Assembly (NCBI GenBank): GCA_025800125.1
Contig: JAOXSF010000001.1
Location: 1-64,000 of the forward strand
DNA: 64,000 bases
Direction: 5' to 3'
Source of the DNA: Marinobacterium sp.
GTDB lineage: Bacteria > Pseudomonadota > Gammaproteobacteria > Pseudomonadales > Balneatricaceae
Below, in pieces: positions 36,197-44,910 of this stretch. Under the pieces are notes generated by a model. It was not told the DNA's origin. It saw nothing but the letters and a program-made list of their open reading frames with translations, and did not search any database. A program made the position numbers and the translations under genes. Every line of letters starts with the position of its first letter. Within the stretch, counting starts at the first letter, position 1.

Positions 36197-37738
36197 ATGA
36201 GTGATAACAATCGCGTCATTATTTTTGATACGACGTTGCGCGATGGTGAGCAAAGTCCGGGTGCGTCCATGACCCGTGATGAAAAGCTGCGGGTTGCCCG
36301 CCAGCTGGAAAAAATGCGTGTTGATGTGATCGAAGCGGGCTTTGCCATTGCCAGCCCGGGTGACTTCGAGTCGGTAAAAGCGATTGCCGAACTGGTTAAA
36401 GACAGCACCGTATGTTCCCTGTCCCGTGCGCTGGATGCCGACATTGACCGCGCTGGTGAAGCGCTGAAAAACGCCAACTCTGGCCGTATTCATACCTTTA
36501 TCGCGACGTCACCGATTCATATGCAGTACAAATTGCAGATGCCACCGGAAAAGGTGATCGCGCAGGCGGTACATGCGGTAAAGCGTGCTCGTAATCTGAC
36601 CGGTGATGTTGAGTTCTCGCTGGAAGATGCCAGTCGCTCAGAGCTGGATTTCATGTGCCGTATTATCGAACAGGTCATTGATGCTGGTGCTCGCACGATT
36701 AATATCCCGGACACTGTCGGTTATGCAGTGCCAGAGGAGTTTGGTCACACCATTGGTCAGCTGATCACGCGCATCCCGAATGCTGACAAGGCGATCTTCT
36801 CGGTACACTGTCATAACGACCTGGGGCTGGCGGTGGCCAACTCTCTGGCAGCGGTGAACGCCGGTGCCCGTCAGGTGGAATGTACCATCAATGGCCTGGG
36901 TGAGCGTGCCGGTAATGCCTCGCTGGAAGAGTTTGTGATGGCACTGCGTACCCGTAAGGATGTGCTGGGCCTGGAGACCGGTATTGATACCACTCAGATC
37001 GTCCCGGCATCCCGTCTGATCTCTTCTGTGACCGGTTTCCCGGTACAACCGAACAAGGCGATTGTGGGTGCGAATGCGTTTGCCCATGAGTCAGGCATCC
37101 ATCAGGATGGTGTACTCAAACACCGTGAAACCTACGAAATCATGACCGCTGAAAGCGTGGGCTGGAGCGCCAATAAAATGGTGCTGGGCAAGCATTCTGG
37201 CCGTGCTGCTTTCCGCAGCCGTCTGGAAGAGCTGGGCACTACGTTCGCGACCGATGCTGAGCTGAACGAGGCATTTGGCCGTTTCAAGGTGCTGGCAGAC
37301 AAGAAGCATGAGATTTTTGATGAAGACCTGATTGCCCTGGTCAGTGATACCCGTGCGGTGGCTTCCAGCGAGCACTTCAATCTGATCAGCCTGTCTGTTA
37401 CCTCTCAGACCGGTGAAACCCCGCTGGCACAGATGACGGTTGAAGTAGATGGCACGGAGATGCAGGCTCAGGCAGAAGGTTCTGGCCCGGTTGATGCCGT
37501 ATTCAAGGCGATTGAAGCTATCGCTAATTCTGGTGCCGGCCTGCAGCTGTACTCGGTGAACGCGGTGACCGAAGGCACTGATTCACAGGGTGAAGTGACG
37601 GTCCGGCTGGAAAAGGGTGGCCGTATCGTTAACGGTCTGGGTGCTGATACAGATGTCATTATTGCTTCTGCCCGCGCCTATATTCATGCTCTGAATATGC
37701 TGCATGCTAATATCGAGAAGGCACACCCACAGGTTTGA
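36197..37738 (+). CDS. leuA: 2-isopropylmalate synthase
   Basis: A 513-residue LeuA. The catalytic [12 protein letters not shown] motif, the metal-binding HCHNDLGLA with NGLGERAGN, and the C-terminal leucine-binding regulatory domain (about 390-513) are all present. It condenses 3-methyl-2-oxobutanoate with acetyl-CoA as the first step of leucine synthesis and is normally feedback-inhibited by leucine. Start at 36197 has GGAG upstream. No leuBCD genes adjoin and I see no leucine-rich leader peptide, so control by attenuation is not evident. A terminator follows. Confidence 0.97.
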   Translation: MSDNNRVIIFDTTLRDGEQSPGASMTRDEKLRVARQLEKMRVDVIEAGFAIASPGDFESVKAIAELVKDSTVCSLSRALDADIDRAGEALKNANSGRIHTFIATSPIHMQYKLQMPPEKVIAQAVHAVKRARNLTGDVEFSLEDASRSELDFMCRIIEQVIDAGARTINIPDTVGYAVPEEFGHTIGQLITRIPNADKAIFSVHCHNDLGLAVANSLAAVNAGARQVECTINGLGERAGNASLEEFVMALRTRKDVLGLETGIDTTQIVPASRLISSVTGFPVQPNKAIVGANAFAHESGIHQDGVLKHRETYEIMTAESVGWSANKMVLGKHSGRAAFRSRLEELGTTFATDAELNEAFGRFKVLADKKHEIFDEDLIALVSDTRAVASSEHFNLISLSVTSQTGETPLAQMTVEVDGTEMQAQAEGSGPVDAVFKAIEAIANSGAGLQLYSVNAVTEGTDSQGEVTVRLEKGGRIVNGLGADTDVIIASARAYIHALNMLHANIEKAHPQV

Positions 37739-37763
37739 TGATGCTGTTTTAAGCAGCCTGCTG

Positions 37764-37800
37764 AAACCGCTATTGGCTTGACGGCTGATAGCGGTTTTTT
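37764..37800 (+). terminator. Terminator of leuA
   Basis: AAACCGCTAT and ATAGCGGTTT flank a loop of about 14 bases and are followed by TTTT. Confidence 0.85.
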
Positions 37801-37896
37801 CATGCCCGGCCGGGTATACTCTGTCGCTCTTTGAGCTGTCGGCCTCTGTGCTCGACCTGTTTGTGCTCGACCTACTGCAACAATGCCGGATTTTTT

Positions 37897-38793
37897 ATGT
37901 CTGACCAGCCCTCTGCTGCCAATCCGTTACCGACGTCCAGCCAGCAGCGGCGTCATCAGTACCTCGAAGCGCTGGGCATTACCAGCTGGTTACCCACCCG
38001 AGCCCTGCCAGCGGCGGCCCCCTCTGATGCCTGGGTATGGGATTTTCGTTATCCCGCTCCGGATATTCCATTTTCGGCCCCGGTTCAGGCTCCGGTGCCA
38101 GCGGGTAATGCGCCTCGGCCTGCCCGGCCACAGCCTGCAGCCTCGGTTGACCCGGCCCGTGTCCGTGCCGCGCTGAATGATACTCTGGCGCTGGTAGCTG
38201 AACCTGCACCGAAAAAAGCAGCGCCTGCTCCTCAGGTTAAACTGGCACCCAAACCGAAACAACCAGGCAAGGTGCCACGCTTCAGGTTGGCGTTGCAGGT
38301 ATATGGTGACTGTCTGGTGGTGGAATCGCTGCCAACGGCAGGCCAGGGCGGGCTCAGTCAGGCACACCTGTCACTGCTGAAAAATATTGGCTGTTTTCTG
38401 CTGCCAGAACCGCCTGAACATATCCCCCGTGCTGTTGTACTGAAATGGCCGATGCTGGCGGGTAGCTCACTGGATCAGAGTCGCCCGGAAGCACTGGCGG
38501 CGGTGCAGTACAAGCTGACCCGACTGTTAGCCGAGCATGGCTGTACGCGCTTGCTGCTGCTGGGCGAAGTGGCGATGCAGATGGTGCTGGATACCGATGA
38601 AGCGCTGGACGTTTTGCACGGTGAAGTGCTCTCGGTTGCGCAGCGCCTACCGGATTTTCCGCAGCTGACAGCGGTGGCCAGCCATAGTCTGAGTGAACTG
38701 CTGATGCTGCATGAACTCAAGGCGGTGTTGTGGCAGGATATGCAGCCACTGATTCGACAGCCTGTCGACGTGACATTACAGACTGAAAACTGA
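37897..38793 (+). CDS. HolD-like protein (possible DNA polymerase III psi subunit)
   Basis: A 298-residue protein of unproven function just upstream of rimI, the position of holD in enterobacteria. Its N-terminus (about 14-30, HQYLEALGITSWLPTRAL) resembles the HolD peptide that binds the clamp loader, and its C-terminus has an ALWQ-like segment (KAVLWQDMQPLI). Between them lie a long Pro/Ala-rich linker (about 45-125) and a globular part (about 128-280). It is about twice the length of E. coli psi (137 residues). Start at 37897 follows a T-rich stretch; the extended frame from 37831 is rejected. The call rests on synteny and short motifs. Confidence 0.65.
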   Translation: MSDQPSAANPLPTSSQQRRHQYLEALGITSWLPTRALPAAAPSDAWVWDFRYPAPDIPFSAPVQAPVPAGNAPRPARPQPAASVDPARVRAALNDTLALVAEPAPKKAAPAPQVKLAPKPKQPGKVPRFRLALQVYGDCLVVESLPTAGQGGLSQAHLSLLKNIGCFLLPEPPEHIPRAVVLKWPMLAGSSLDQSRPEALAAVQYKLTRLLAEHGCTRLLLLGEVAMQMVLDTDEALDVLHGEVLSVAQRLPDFPQLTAVASHSLSELLMLHELKAVLWQDMQPLIRQPVDVTLQTEN

Positions 38794-38807
38794 AAGGACT
38801 GGAAGTT

Positions 38808-39269
38808 TTGTCCGAACTGATAGAGCCGCTTACGCAGGCGGTACTCCCCGGCCTGCAACGGTTACAGAAAGCCTGTTTTGGCGAAGCCTGGAGTGAAGAT
38901 ACCTGGCTGAACCAGATGCGTTCACCTCGTACCCGCCTGTGGGGGCCCGGTGATCCGATGCTTGGTTATGCGCTGTTTAATGTGGTGCTGGATGAAGCAG
39001 AACTATTGCAGATCGCGATTGACCCACCGGTGCAGGGGCGCAAGCTGGGGCAGCAGCTGCTGGAACAGAGCATGGTCTGGCTGGCGGAAGAGGGGGTAAG
39101 TCGTGTTTTGCTGGAAGTGCGGGCATCCAATGCCCCGGCAATTGCGATGTATACCCGGTTGGGGTTTGAGCGCGATTGTATCCGTAAAGACTACTATCCA
39201 ACAGCAAGCTACCCGACGGCAACGGGCCGGGAAGATGCACTGTTGATGAGCGTAGCAATTTCGCCGTAG
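38808..39269 (+). CDS. rimI: Ribosomal protein S18 alanine N-acetyltransferase-like GNAT
   Basis: A 153-residue GNAT acetyltransferase of RimI type. The acetyl-CoA loop Q-G-R-K-L-G-Q is at about 76-82 and the ASNAPAIAMYTRLGFE motif at about 106-121. The C-terminal KDYYP and EDALLM are RimI hallmarks. It would acetylate the N-terminal alanine of S18. Start is a TTG (38808), with a GGAAG close by; translation is probably coupled to the upstream HolD-like gene, 14 bp away. Its last 61 bp overlap the opposite-strand diguanylate cyclase gene. Confidence 0.88.
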   Translation: MSELIEPLTQAVLPGLQRLQKACFGEAWSEDTWLNQMRSPRTRLWGPGDPMLGYALFNVVLDEAELLQIAIDPPVQGRKLGQQLLEQSMVWLAEEGVSRVLLEVRASNAPAIAMYTRLGFERDCIRKDYYPTASYPTATGREDALLMSVAISP

Positions 39270-40177
39270 CAGACTTCCCGGTTGCGGCCATAGCGCTTAG
39301 CCAGATAGAGCGCTTCATCCGCCTGGCTGACCAGCGTTTCACAGCTGTCAGCCTGCTGACAGCTGGTGCTGATACCAATGCTCAGGGTCAGATAGGACGC
39401 TACGCTGGAAGCTGGGTGCAGAATGGCGGCGTTTTTGACCCGTTGCAGAATCTGGCTGGCCAGCTGGCGTGCGTCGTAACAGTCTGCGCCGGGCAGGATT
39501 ACCATGAATTCTTCCCCCCCATAACGCGCCAGACGGCCATGGGGCTGTGCCAGGCTTTGTTCCAGCAGGCTGGCGACCTGGCGCAGGCAGTGATCACCTT
39601 GCTGGTGGCCATAGTAATCGTTATAACGCTTGAATTGATCAATATCGATCATCATCAGCGCCAGTTCACTCTTGTCCTGACGGTGGTGGTGCCAGGCGCG
39701 GCTGAGTACCTGGTCAAGGCCGCGTCGGTTCAGCAGTCCAGTCAGCGGGTCCTGGGTGCTGAGCATCTTTAACTGCATATTGGCAGCGTCCAGTTCCTGC
39801 TTCATACGTATAATTCGCGACAGTGCTTCCAGTCGGGCGATCAGTAATGTTGCGCTGAGTGGCCGCAGCAGATAGTCGTCTGCTCCGGCATGAATGCCAT
39901 CAGCCAGAAACTGCTCATGCCGTGTATCACTTAACAGCACAATAGGAAACCAGTGGCTGAACGTTGCCCGTACAGTGCGAATCAGCTCGAATACATCGGT
40001 ATCCGGCAGATGGCTGTCCAGCATCAGCAGATCAACAGGGTGCAGCTCCAGTGTCTGTATCGCCTGCAGGGCTGTGGTGGCTTCCTGTGTCCTGTGGCCT
40101 GCCTTCAGCAGCTGGGCGACGGTCTGCTGACGGCTGGCAGTATCATTATCGACAACCAGTATCTCCATGGGCGTCAT
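39209..40177 (-). CDS. Response regulator with GGDEF output, PleD-like diguanylate cyclase
   Basis: A 322-residue protein with an N-terminal receiver domain (phospho-acceptor D54 in LLMLDSHLP, about 5-120) and a GGDEF domain (about 150-310). The signature is RYGGEEF, an active form, so phosphorylation probably triggers c-di-GMP synthesis. An RxxD inhibitory site is not obvious. Start at 40177 is used; MEILVVDND at 40168 is an equally good start by domain fit. The 3' end overlaps rimI on the other strand. No sensor kinase is adjacent. Confidence 0.9.
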   Translation of the reverse strand: MTPMEILVVDNDTASRQQTVAQLLKAGHRTQEATTALQAIQTLELHPVDLLMLDSHLPDTDVFELIRTVRATFSHWFPIVLLSDTRHEQFLADGIHAGADDYLLRPLSATLLIARLEALSRIIRMKQELDAANMQLKMLSTQDPLTGLLNRRGLDQVLSRAWHHHRQDKSELALMMIDIDQFKRYNDYYGHQQGDHCLRQVASLLEQSLAQPHGRLARYGGEEFMVILPGADCYDARQLASQILQRVKNAAILHPASSVASYLTLSIGISTSCQQADSCETLVSQADEALYLAKRYGRNREVCYGEIATLINSASSRPVAVG

Positions 40178-40440
40178 CCGTATCAGAGGGAAGTCCGTTT
40201 TTTATTTTGAACAGACATTATCGACCGTTTGGGCGGTTTCAGCAGGTTACGGAACGAAATTTTTGTGTGGTCGTTATCGTTGCTGCAGCCGCGTTACAAT
40301 AGACCGCCATGGCGGCGGTTATCTGTAGCGTTGCGCTTGAGTGCTGTATTTGAACAGACATCCTGTAGCAACGGGCAATCTGTTTTCCCTCTTGGAGGGT
40401 ATAAATCACCGCCCTTACGGTTATCACAGGACATCCGATC

Positions 40441-41109
40441 ATGAGTTTTTCTGAAGGACTTCTCAGTAGCGGCTGGCAGTGGCTGCTGCATCTTGTATAT
40501 CTGCTGGTGCTGATGGCGGCGCTCTGGCGGGCCCCCTGGAAGGTGCTGGTGGCCAATAACCGTCTGCAACATCTATTACTGGGGGCAACGGTTGCGCTGA
40601 TGTTTATGTGGTCGATGCGGGCAGGAATCTCGCCTGGCCTGAGCATTCACTTTCTTGGTGTCACCGCACTGACGCTGATGTTTGGCTGGGACCTGGCCAT
40701 TCTTGCCGCTTCCATGGCGATGCTGGCAATGGCACTGATGGGGCTGGAAAGCTGGGACGGTTTCGCAGCCAGTGCCGTCACCTCAATTCTGATACCGGTG
40801 ACGGTCAGCCTTGCTATTCTGCGTTATGTTGAATGGAAACTGCCACGAAACTTCTTCGTTTATCTGTTCCTTTGTGCCTTTGTCGGCGGCGGTGTTGCCA
40901 GTGCCTGTGCCGGACTCAGCAGCGCTACGGTGCTCTGGTTTAATGATGTTTATAGCTGGGCGAAGATCGAGCATGAATACGTGCGCTACCTGCCACTGAT
41001 CATGTTCCCGGAAGGCCTGCTGAACGGCATTGTGATGACCGGCATGATGGTGTTTCTGCCAGACTGGGTGCGCACATTTGATGCGAAAGCGTATATAGAT
41101 GAGCAGTAG
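40441..41109 (+). CDS. CbiM-like membrane protein, ECF-transporter-type (COG3235)
   Basis: A 222-residue integral membrane protein with about six helices. The pattern MRAGISPGLSIHFLGVTALTLMFGW and FPEGLLNGIVMTG is typical of COG3235, often annotated as an energy-coupling-factor ABC permease because of similarity to CbiM cobalt/nickel permeases. The substrate is unknown and no ATPase partner or cobalamin riboswitch is seen here. AGGA precedes the ATG. It stands alone between the GGDEF gene and the tRNA. Confidence 0.78.
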   Translation: MSFSEGLLSSGWQWLLHLVYLLVLMAALWRAPWKVLVANNRLQHLLLGATVALMFMWSMRAGISPGLSIHFLGVTALTLMFGWDLAILAASMAMLAMALMGLESWDGFAASAVTSILIPVTVSLAILRYVEWKLPRNFFVYLFLCAFVGGGVASACAGLSSATVLWFNDVYSWAKIEHEYVRYLPLIMFPEGLLNGIVMTGMMVFLPDWVRTFDAKAYIDEQ

Positions 41110-41120
41110 TGCCCGGGCAC

Positions 41121-41148
41121 AAAAAAGCCTCGGTAGAAAACCGAGGCT
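41121..41148 (-). terminator. Terminator of the tRNA-Ser transcript
   Basis: AGCCTCGG and CCGAGGCT form an 8-bp stem; the T-run (TTTTTT) is on the reverse strand, so it ends the leftward tRNA transcript and may also help stop the convergent gene. Confidence 0.85.
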
Positions 41149-41164
41149 CTGATGCACGAATAAA

Positions 41165-41252
41165 TGGCGGTGAGAGAGGGATTCGAACCCTCGATACCTT
41201 GCGATATACGCCCTTAGCAGGGGCGCGCCTTCAGCCACTCGGCCATCTCACC
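41165..41252 (-). tRNA. tRNA-Ser (anticodon GCU)
   Basis: An 88-base tRNA with acceptor stem GGTGAGA/TCTCACC, discriminator G and an encoded CCA. The long variable arm, the TTCGAAT T-loop and CTGCTAA anticodon loop identify serine GCU. Confidence 0.97.
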
Positions 41253-41392
41253 ACTTGATGCGGGCAAGGTTATCTCATTGATATAGAAAATAAAAGTGCT
41301 CGCAGGTGTTGTTTTACAGGGTTTGTGAAAAATTTTATCTGGCCGGTTTTTATCAGGCTGTTTTCTGATCAGAATCTGGTATTCCGGCCCGG

Positions 41393-41938
41393 TTACTGGC
41401 GTACCGGGCGCTTGGCCAGTTTGCGTTGCAGGGTGCGGCGGTGCATACCCAGAGCACGGGCGGTGGCTGAAATATTGCCGTCGTGTTCACTGAGTACTTT
41501 CTGGATATGTTCCCACTCCAGCCGGTTGACCGACATGGGGGTATCGGCTACAGCGACCTCTGTATCCGGTGCGGTGCTTTGCAGGGCCTGTAGAATCTGG
41601 TCGGCATCGGCGGGTTTGGGCAGGTAGTTATCCGCACCCAGTTTGATCGCTTCTACGGCGGTGGTGATACTGGCATAGCCAGTCAGCACCAGAATGCGTA
41701 ACTCGGGGTAACGTTCGCGCAACTGGGGAATCAGTGTCAGGCCGGAGCGACCTTCCATTTTCAGATCCACCGTGGCCAGTGCCGGGGGCTGTGCAGCAGC
41801 AACGTTCAATGCTTCATCGGCACTGCCTGCGGTGATAACCTGATAACCCCGACGGCTCAGAGCACGGTTCAGCACCCGGCTGAACACTGGGTCGTCATCC
41901 ACAATCAGCAGGACTTCAGCGGTGGGGGTCTCAGACAT
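41393..41938 (-). CDS. Redox response regulator, RegA/RoxR/PrrA type
   Basis: A 181-residue response regulator with a receiver domain (acceptor D58 in TVDLKMEG) and a short C-terminal Fis-type helix-turn-helix (GNISATARALGMHRRTLQRKL). This compact layout is specific to RegA/RoxR. It should regulate respiratory and redox genes when phosphorylated by the RegB-like kinase encoded upstream, whose stop overlaps its start by eight bases. Confidence 0.93.
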   Translation of the reverse strand: MSETPTAEVLLIVDDDPVFSRVLNRALSRRGYQVITAGSADEALNVAAAQPPALATVDLKMEGRSGLTLIPQLRERYPELRILVLTGYASITTAVEAIKLGADNYLPKPADADQILQALQSTAPDTEVAVADTPMSVNRLEWEHIQKVLSEHDGNISATARALGMHRRTLQRKLAKRPVRQ

Positions 41939-43208
41939 GGGCTGGCATCTCCTCTGTCAGCGATTGGGGGTAACGGCGCAGGGTAACCTCGGTCAGGGTG
42001 CCGCCGGTCTCGTGATTGTACAGACGCACTTCACCATTATGCCGTGCCAGCGTGGTACTGGTAAGAAACAGGCCGATCCCCAGCCCTTTTCCTTTGGTGG
42101 TAATAAAAGGTTTCCCCAGGTGCCGGGATTGCTCCAGCGACAGGCCTGGCCCCTGATCATGGATGCGCAGATTGATTACCTGTGCGTCCCAGTCCAGTTC
42201 AATACGTATGTTCTCCGGGTGGGCATCGGCAGCGTTATTGAGCAGGTTAAGCAGTGCCTGCTGTAGTGAGCTGCTGCTCTCCAGTTGTGGTGCGTCACCG
42301 CTGGCGCAGATGGTCAGGCTGAAAGTGGCATCAGGGCGAATAATCTGCCATTGCTCCAGCGCTTCATGCACCAGTTTTTCAGCACTGAGCAGGCGCTGTG
42401 AGGCCTGTTCGTCCCGTACCGTGCGTGCCATCTGTTGCAGGCGCTCAGTACAGCCATCGACCTGTTGTTGCAGAATACTCAGATCTTCCTGTAGTTGCGG
42501 GTCGTCCGGGTAGTCGTTCTTCAGCTCGGCCAGCAGTACCCGCATGGTGGAGAGTGGCGTGCCCATTTCATGAGCAGTACCTGCCGCCATGGTGGCCAGT
42601 GAAATCAGTTGCTGATTCTGAATCATTTTTTCCCGTTGCTGTTCAAGTCGCTGGTGTTGCTGTTCCAGAGCGTGGCGCATACGGGTGATAAACCAGGTGA
42701 CGATGATGGCGGTGAGAATAAAATTCAGCCACATGCCGATAGTATGCAGATCGAACAGATTGGTCAGACGATGAATATGACTGTCACCTGTAGGCACCAG
42801 TTCGATGTAATTACGTAACAGTGAGCTATAAGTGACAATGGCGGCGACAGCAATAGCCAGTGTGTAGCGCCAGTTCAATGTAGATGCGGAGATGATCAGT
42901 GGTATCAGCAGCAGAAAGATAAAAGGGTTACTGGCACCGCCGGTCTGATAGATCAGCCCGCCAAACAGGGCGAGGTCTGCGATCAGGTGGCTGAAGAATT
43001 CAGGCTCGGTCACCGGCCAGCGAGAATGCAGCCGGGCAAAGGTGGCCAGGTTAAGCAGCGCAAAAGCGATAAAAGTAATGCTCAGCAGGCCTATATTGAT
43101 CTCGGCCTGTAGCATGAACAGGGTAAAGATCAGCATGGCGCTCTGCCCGAACAGGGTCAGGAAGCGGATGTAGGTCAGCTGGAGCAGCTGTTCGTTAAGA
43201 CCGTTCAT
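41931..43208 (-). CDS. Redox sensor histidine kinase, RegB/RoxS/PrrB type
   Basis: A 425-residue membrane histidine kinase with about six N-terminal helices (about 10-175). The quinone-binding heptapeptide GGASNPF (residues 90-96) matches the RegB consensus GGxxNPF. The phosphorylated H213 is in AHEMGTP, and C253 lies 40 residues later at the position of the redox-active cysteine of RegB. The ATPase domain shows NLLNNAADA and GLGIGLF. It probably monitors the quinone pool or redox state and controls RegA. Gene order regB-regA with overlap is typical of RoxSR. Confidence 0.93.
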   Translation of the reverse strand: MNGLNEQLLQLTYIRFLTLFGQSAMLIFTLFMLQAEINIGLLSITFIAFALLNLATFARLHSRWPVTEPEFFSHLIADLALFGGLIYQTGGASNPFIFLLLIPLIISASTLNWRYTLAIAVAAIVTYSSLLRNYIELVPTGDSHIHRLTNLFDLHTIGMWLNFILTAIIVTWFITRMRHALEQQHQRLEQQREKMIQNQQLISLATMAAGTAHEMGTPLSTMRVLLAELKNDYPDDPQLQEDLSILQQQVDGCTERLQQMARTVRDEQASQRLLSAEKLVHEALEQWQIIRPDATFSLTICASGDAPQLESSSSLQQALLNLLNNAADAHPENIRIELDWDAQVINLRIHDQGPGLSLEQSRHLGKPFITTKGKGLGIGLFLTSTTLARHNGEVRLYNHETGGTLTEVTLRRYPQSLTEEMPAHV

Positions 43209-43347
43209 GGTGCGCAGTATACCGTAGCTGACCGTCTGGTCTGCATTGTGTTACCCACCCTGCGACAATTTGTCCCAGGGTGGGGCGGCCAGATGTCGCA
43301 GGCATGATTTCGTCGCACCGCATTGCCTGTGCTGCTGTTTTGTCAGT

Positions 43348-44529
43348 TCAGTGCTGCTGCTCTGCCTGCTCGAACAGACTGTCTGGTGAATCAATAATCT
43401 CCAGCGTACCACCGGTAAAGCTGTACCATTCGTGCTGCAGGCGGCGGATCAGAATTGGCGAAAGCCGTGTCTTACGGGGGATCAGCACCTGATGGTTATG
43501 ACGGGCGTCGGTCGTGACATCTTTGGCCAGCAGCATACCGGTGTTAAGGTCAGAGATGGCGACACGTCGGGTCGTCTGACGGGTGACCGTTTCGACTTCT
43601 TCCAGCGCGTCCAGTAGCGTCTGAGGGTAGAGTACGCGCAATTGTTGCAGAGCATCACCTGGGCTGTAACCCCGGCAACGCAGTTCATCGTAGCTGACCA
43701 GAAATTGCAGTAACAGCTCCTCTGGCATGGCCATTTCAGGTAACTCGGGCAGGTCAGTGAGCAGTTGCAGCTCACCGATCATCCGGGCACAAGGCGCCAG
43801 GTGAGGCATACTGGCGAGCATCTCGGCAGCCAGCCGTGGGTGGGCTCGGTACTGCGCCCGTTCTGCTACGGTTAAAGGTTGTTGATGGTGCAGTTTATCC
43901 AGTAATGGCGCGGGCAGGTGAATACAGCCACATTGGCTTAATCCGGCGGCAGCCTCATAGTGCCAGCTGTTATGAATGCCCAGCAGAGCGGTCATATCGG
44001 CCATCTTTTTTTTCAGCCGCTGAGAGCGGGCAAAAACCTGTGGGTGTATCAGCGCCAGAATATCTGTGAGCATATGAATACTGCCCATCAGGGTCTGCTG
44101 GAGTGCAATATCAAGCTGGCGCCGGCTTTTGTGCAGGCTCAGATGGTTGGCGATCCGGGCCAGTACAATCGGAGGAATTACCGGTCTGCTGATGTAATCG
44201 ACGGCACCGAGCTGGAAGCCCAGTTCTTCATCACGGAAATCCCCGCTGTCAGTGAAAAAGATAACGGGAATATCGCGGGTGGCAGGGTTGGCCTTAAGGC
44301 GGATACAGACAGCGTGGCCATCTAGGCCGGGCATCATCAGATCAAGCAGAATCAGATCAGGGCACTGGTCAGCGGCAATTTCCAGTGCTTGCAAACCGCT
44401 GTCAGCACAGCTCAGCTGATAGTGTTTTGCCAGAACCTGTTGTAGTACGCGGATATTTTCCGACTTGTCGTCAACAATCAGTATATTCGGGCGGGTGTTA
44501 TGGGTGTTGTGGGAATCCTGGGTGCTCAT
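43348..44529 (-). CDS. Response regulator with degenerate HD-GYP-like output
   Basis: A 393-residue protein with a receiver domain (acceptor D63 in LILLDLMMPG, about 14-130) and a C-terminal HD-GYP-like region (about 145-370). The catalytic HD pair is missing: the position normally LHDIGK reads SQCGCIHLP. The later segment YDELRCRGYSPGDALQQL keeps the pattern of the fold but lacks GYP. So it probably binds partners instead of hydrolysing c-di-GMP. Start at 44529 (MSTQDSHN) is preferred over 44565. A 25-bp repeat array lies about 110 bp upstream. Confidence 0.82.
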   Translation of the reverse strand: MSTQDSHNTHNTRPNILIVDDKSENIRVLQQVLAKHYQLSCADSGLQALEIAADQCPDLILLDLMMPGLDGHAVCIRLKANPATRDIPVIFFTDSGDFRDEELGFQLGAVDYISRPVIPPIVLARIANHLSLHKSRRQLDIALQQTLMGSIHMLTDILALIHPQVFARSQRLKKKMADMTALLGIHNSWHYEAAAGLSQCGCIHLPAPLLDKLHHQQPLTVAERAQYRAHPRLAAEMLASMPHLAPCARMIGELQLLTDLPELPEMAMPEELLLQFLVSYDELRCRGYSPGDALQQLRVLYPQTLLDALEEVETVTRQTTRRVAISDLNTGMLLAKDVTTDARHNHQVLIPRKTRLSPILIRRLQHEWYSFTGGTLEIIDSPDSLFEQAEQQH

Positions 44530-44635
44530 AACCCGCGACGTCTCCTGTTCACCTGTGCAGGGCATGTTTTACGGTATCACTACTCGAAGTTTACGTTAAT
44601 ACAATCGTTGATCACTGATCTGTGTCTTTGTTATT

Positions 44636-44734
44636 TCTCAATAGCACCTGTGTACTCTCTTCTCAATAGCGCCTGCGTGCTCTCTTCTCAATAGCGCCTG
44701 CGTACTCTCTTCTCAATAGTGCCTGCGTACTATC
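44636..44734. repeat. Four copies of a 25-bp tandem repeat
   Basis: Units TCTCAATAGCGCCTGCGTAC+TCTCT start at 44636, 44661, 44686 and 44711 with few substitutions. The array lies in the divergent region (44530-44910) between the degenerate HD-GYP regulator and a chemoreceptor, which otherwise shows no gene. Confidence 0.95.
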
Positions 44735-44910
44735 AAGACGATTCAGTTAATGATCTGCCTCATGAAGCGCAACAGCTAAACACTTCGGAATGGTTGTTCA
44801 TTGCGTGCAGTTCAGGTCAAATATTAAGGTGAGCTGATTTTTTAATGAATGTGCATTCACTGTTTTTTCTGGTGACTATTATCAATATTACTCTGACGTC
44901 GGGTGACTGA

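Noticed and set aside
40178-40440. Cobalamin riboswitch before the CbiM-like gene
   Set aside because: No B12-box-like sequence was found; only a short GC palindrome and small hairpins are present.
44636-44734. CRISPR array
   Set aside because: The 25-bp units are directly adjacent with no unique spacers and no cas genes.
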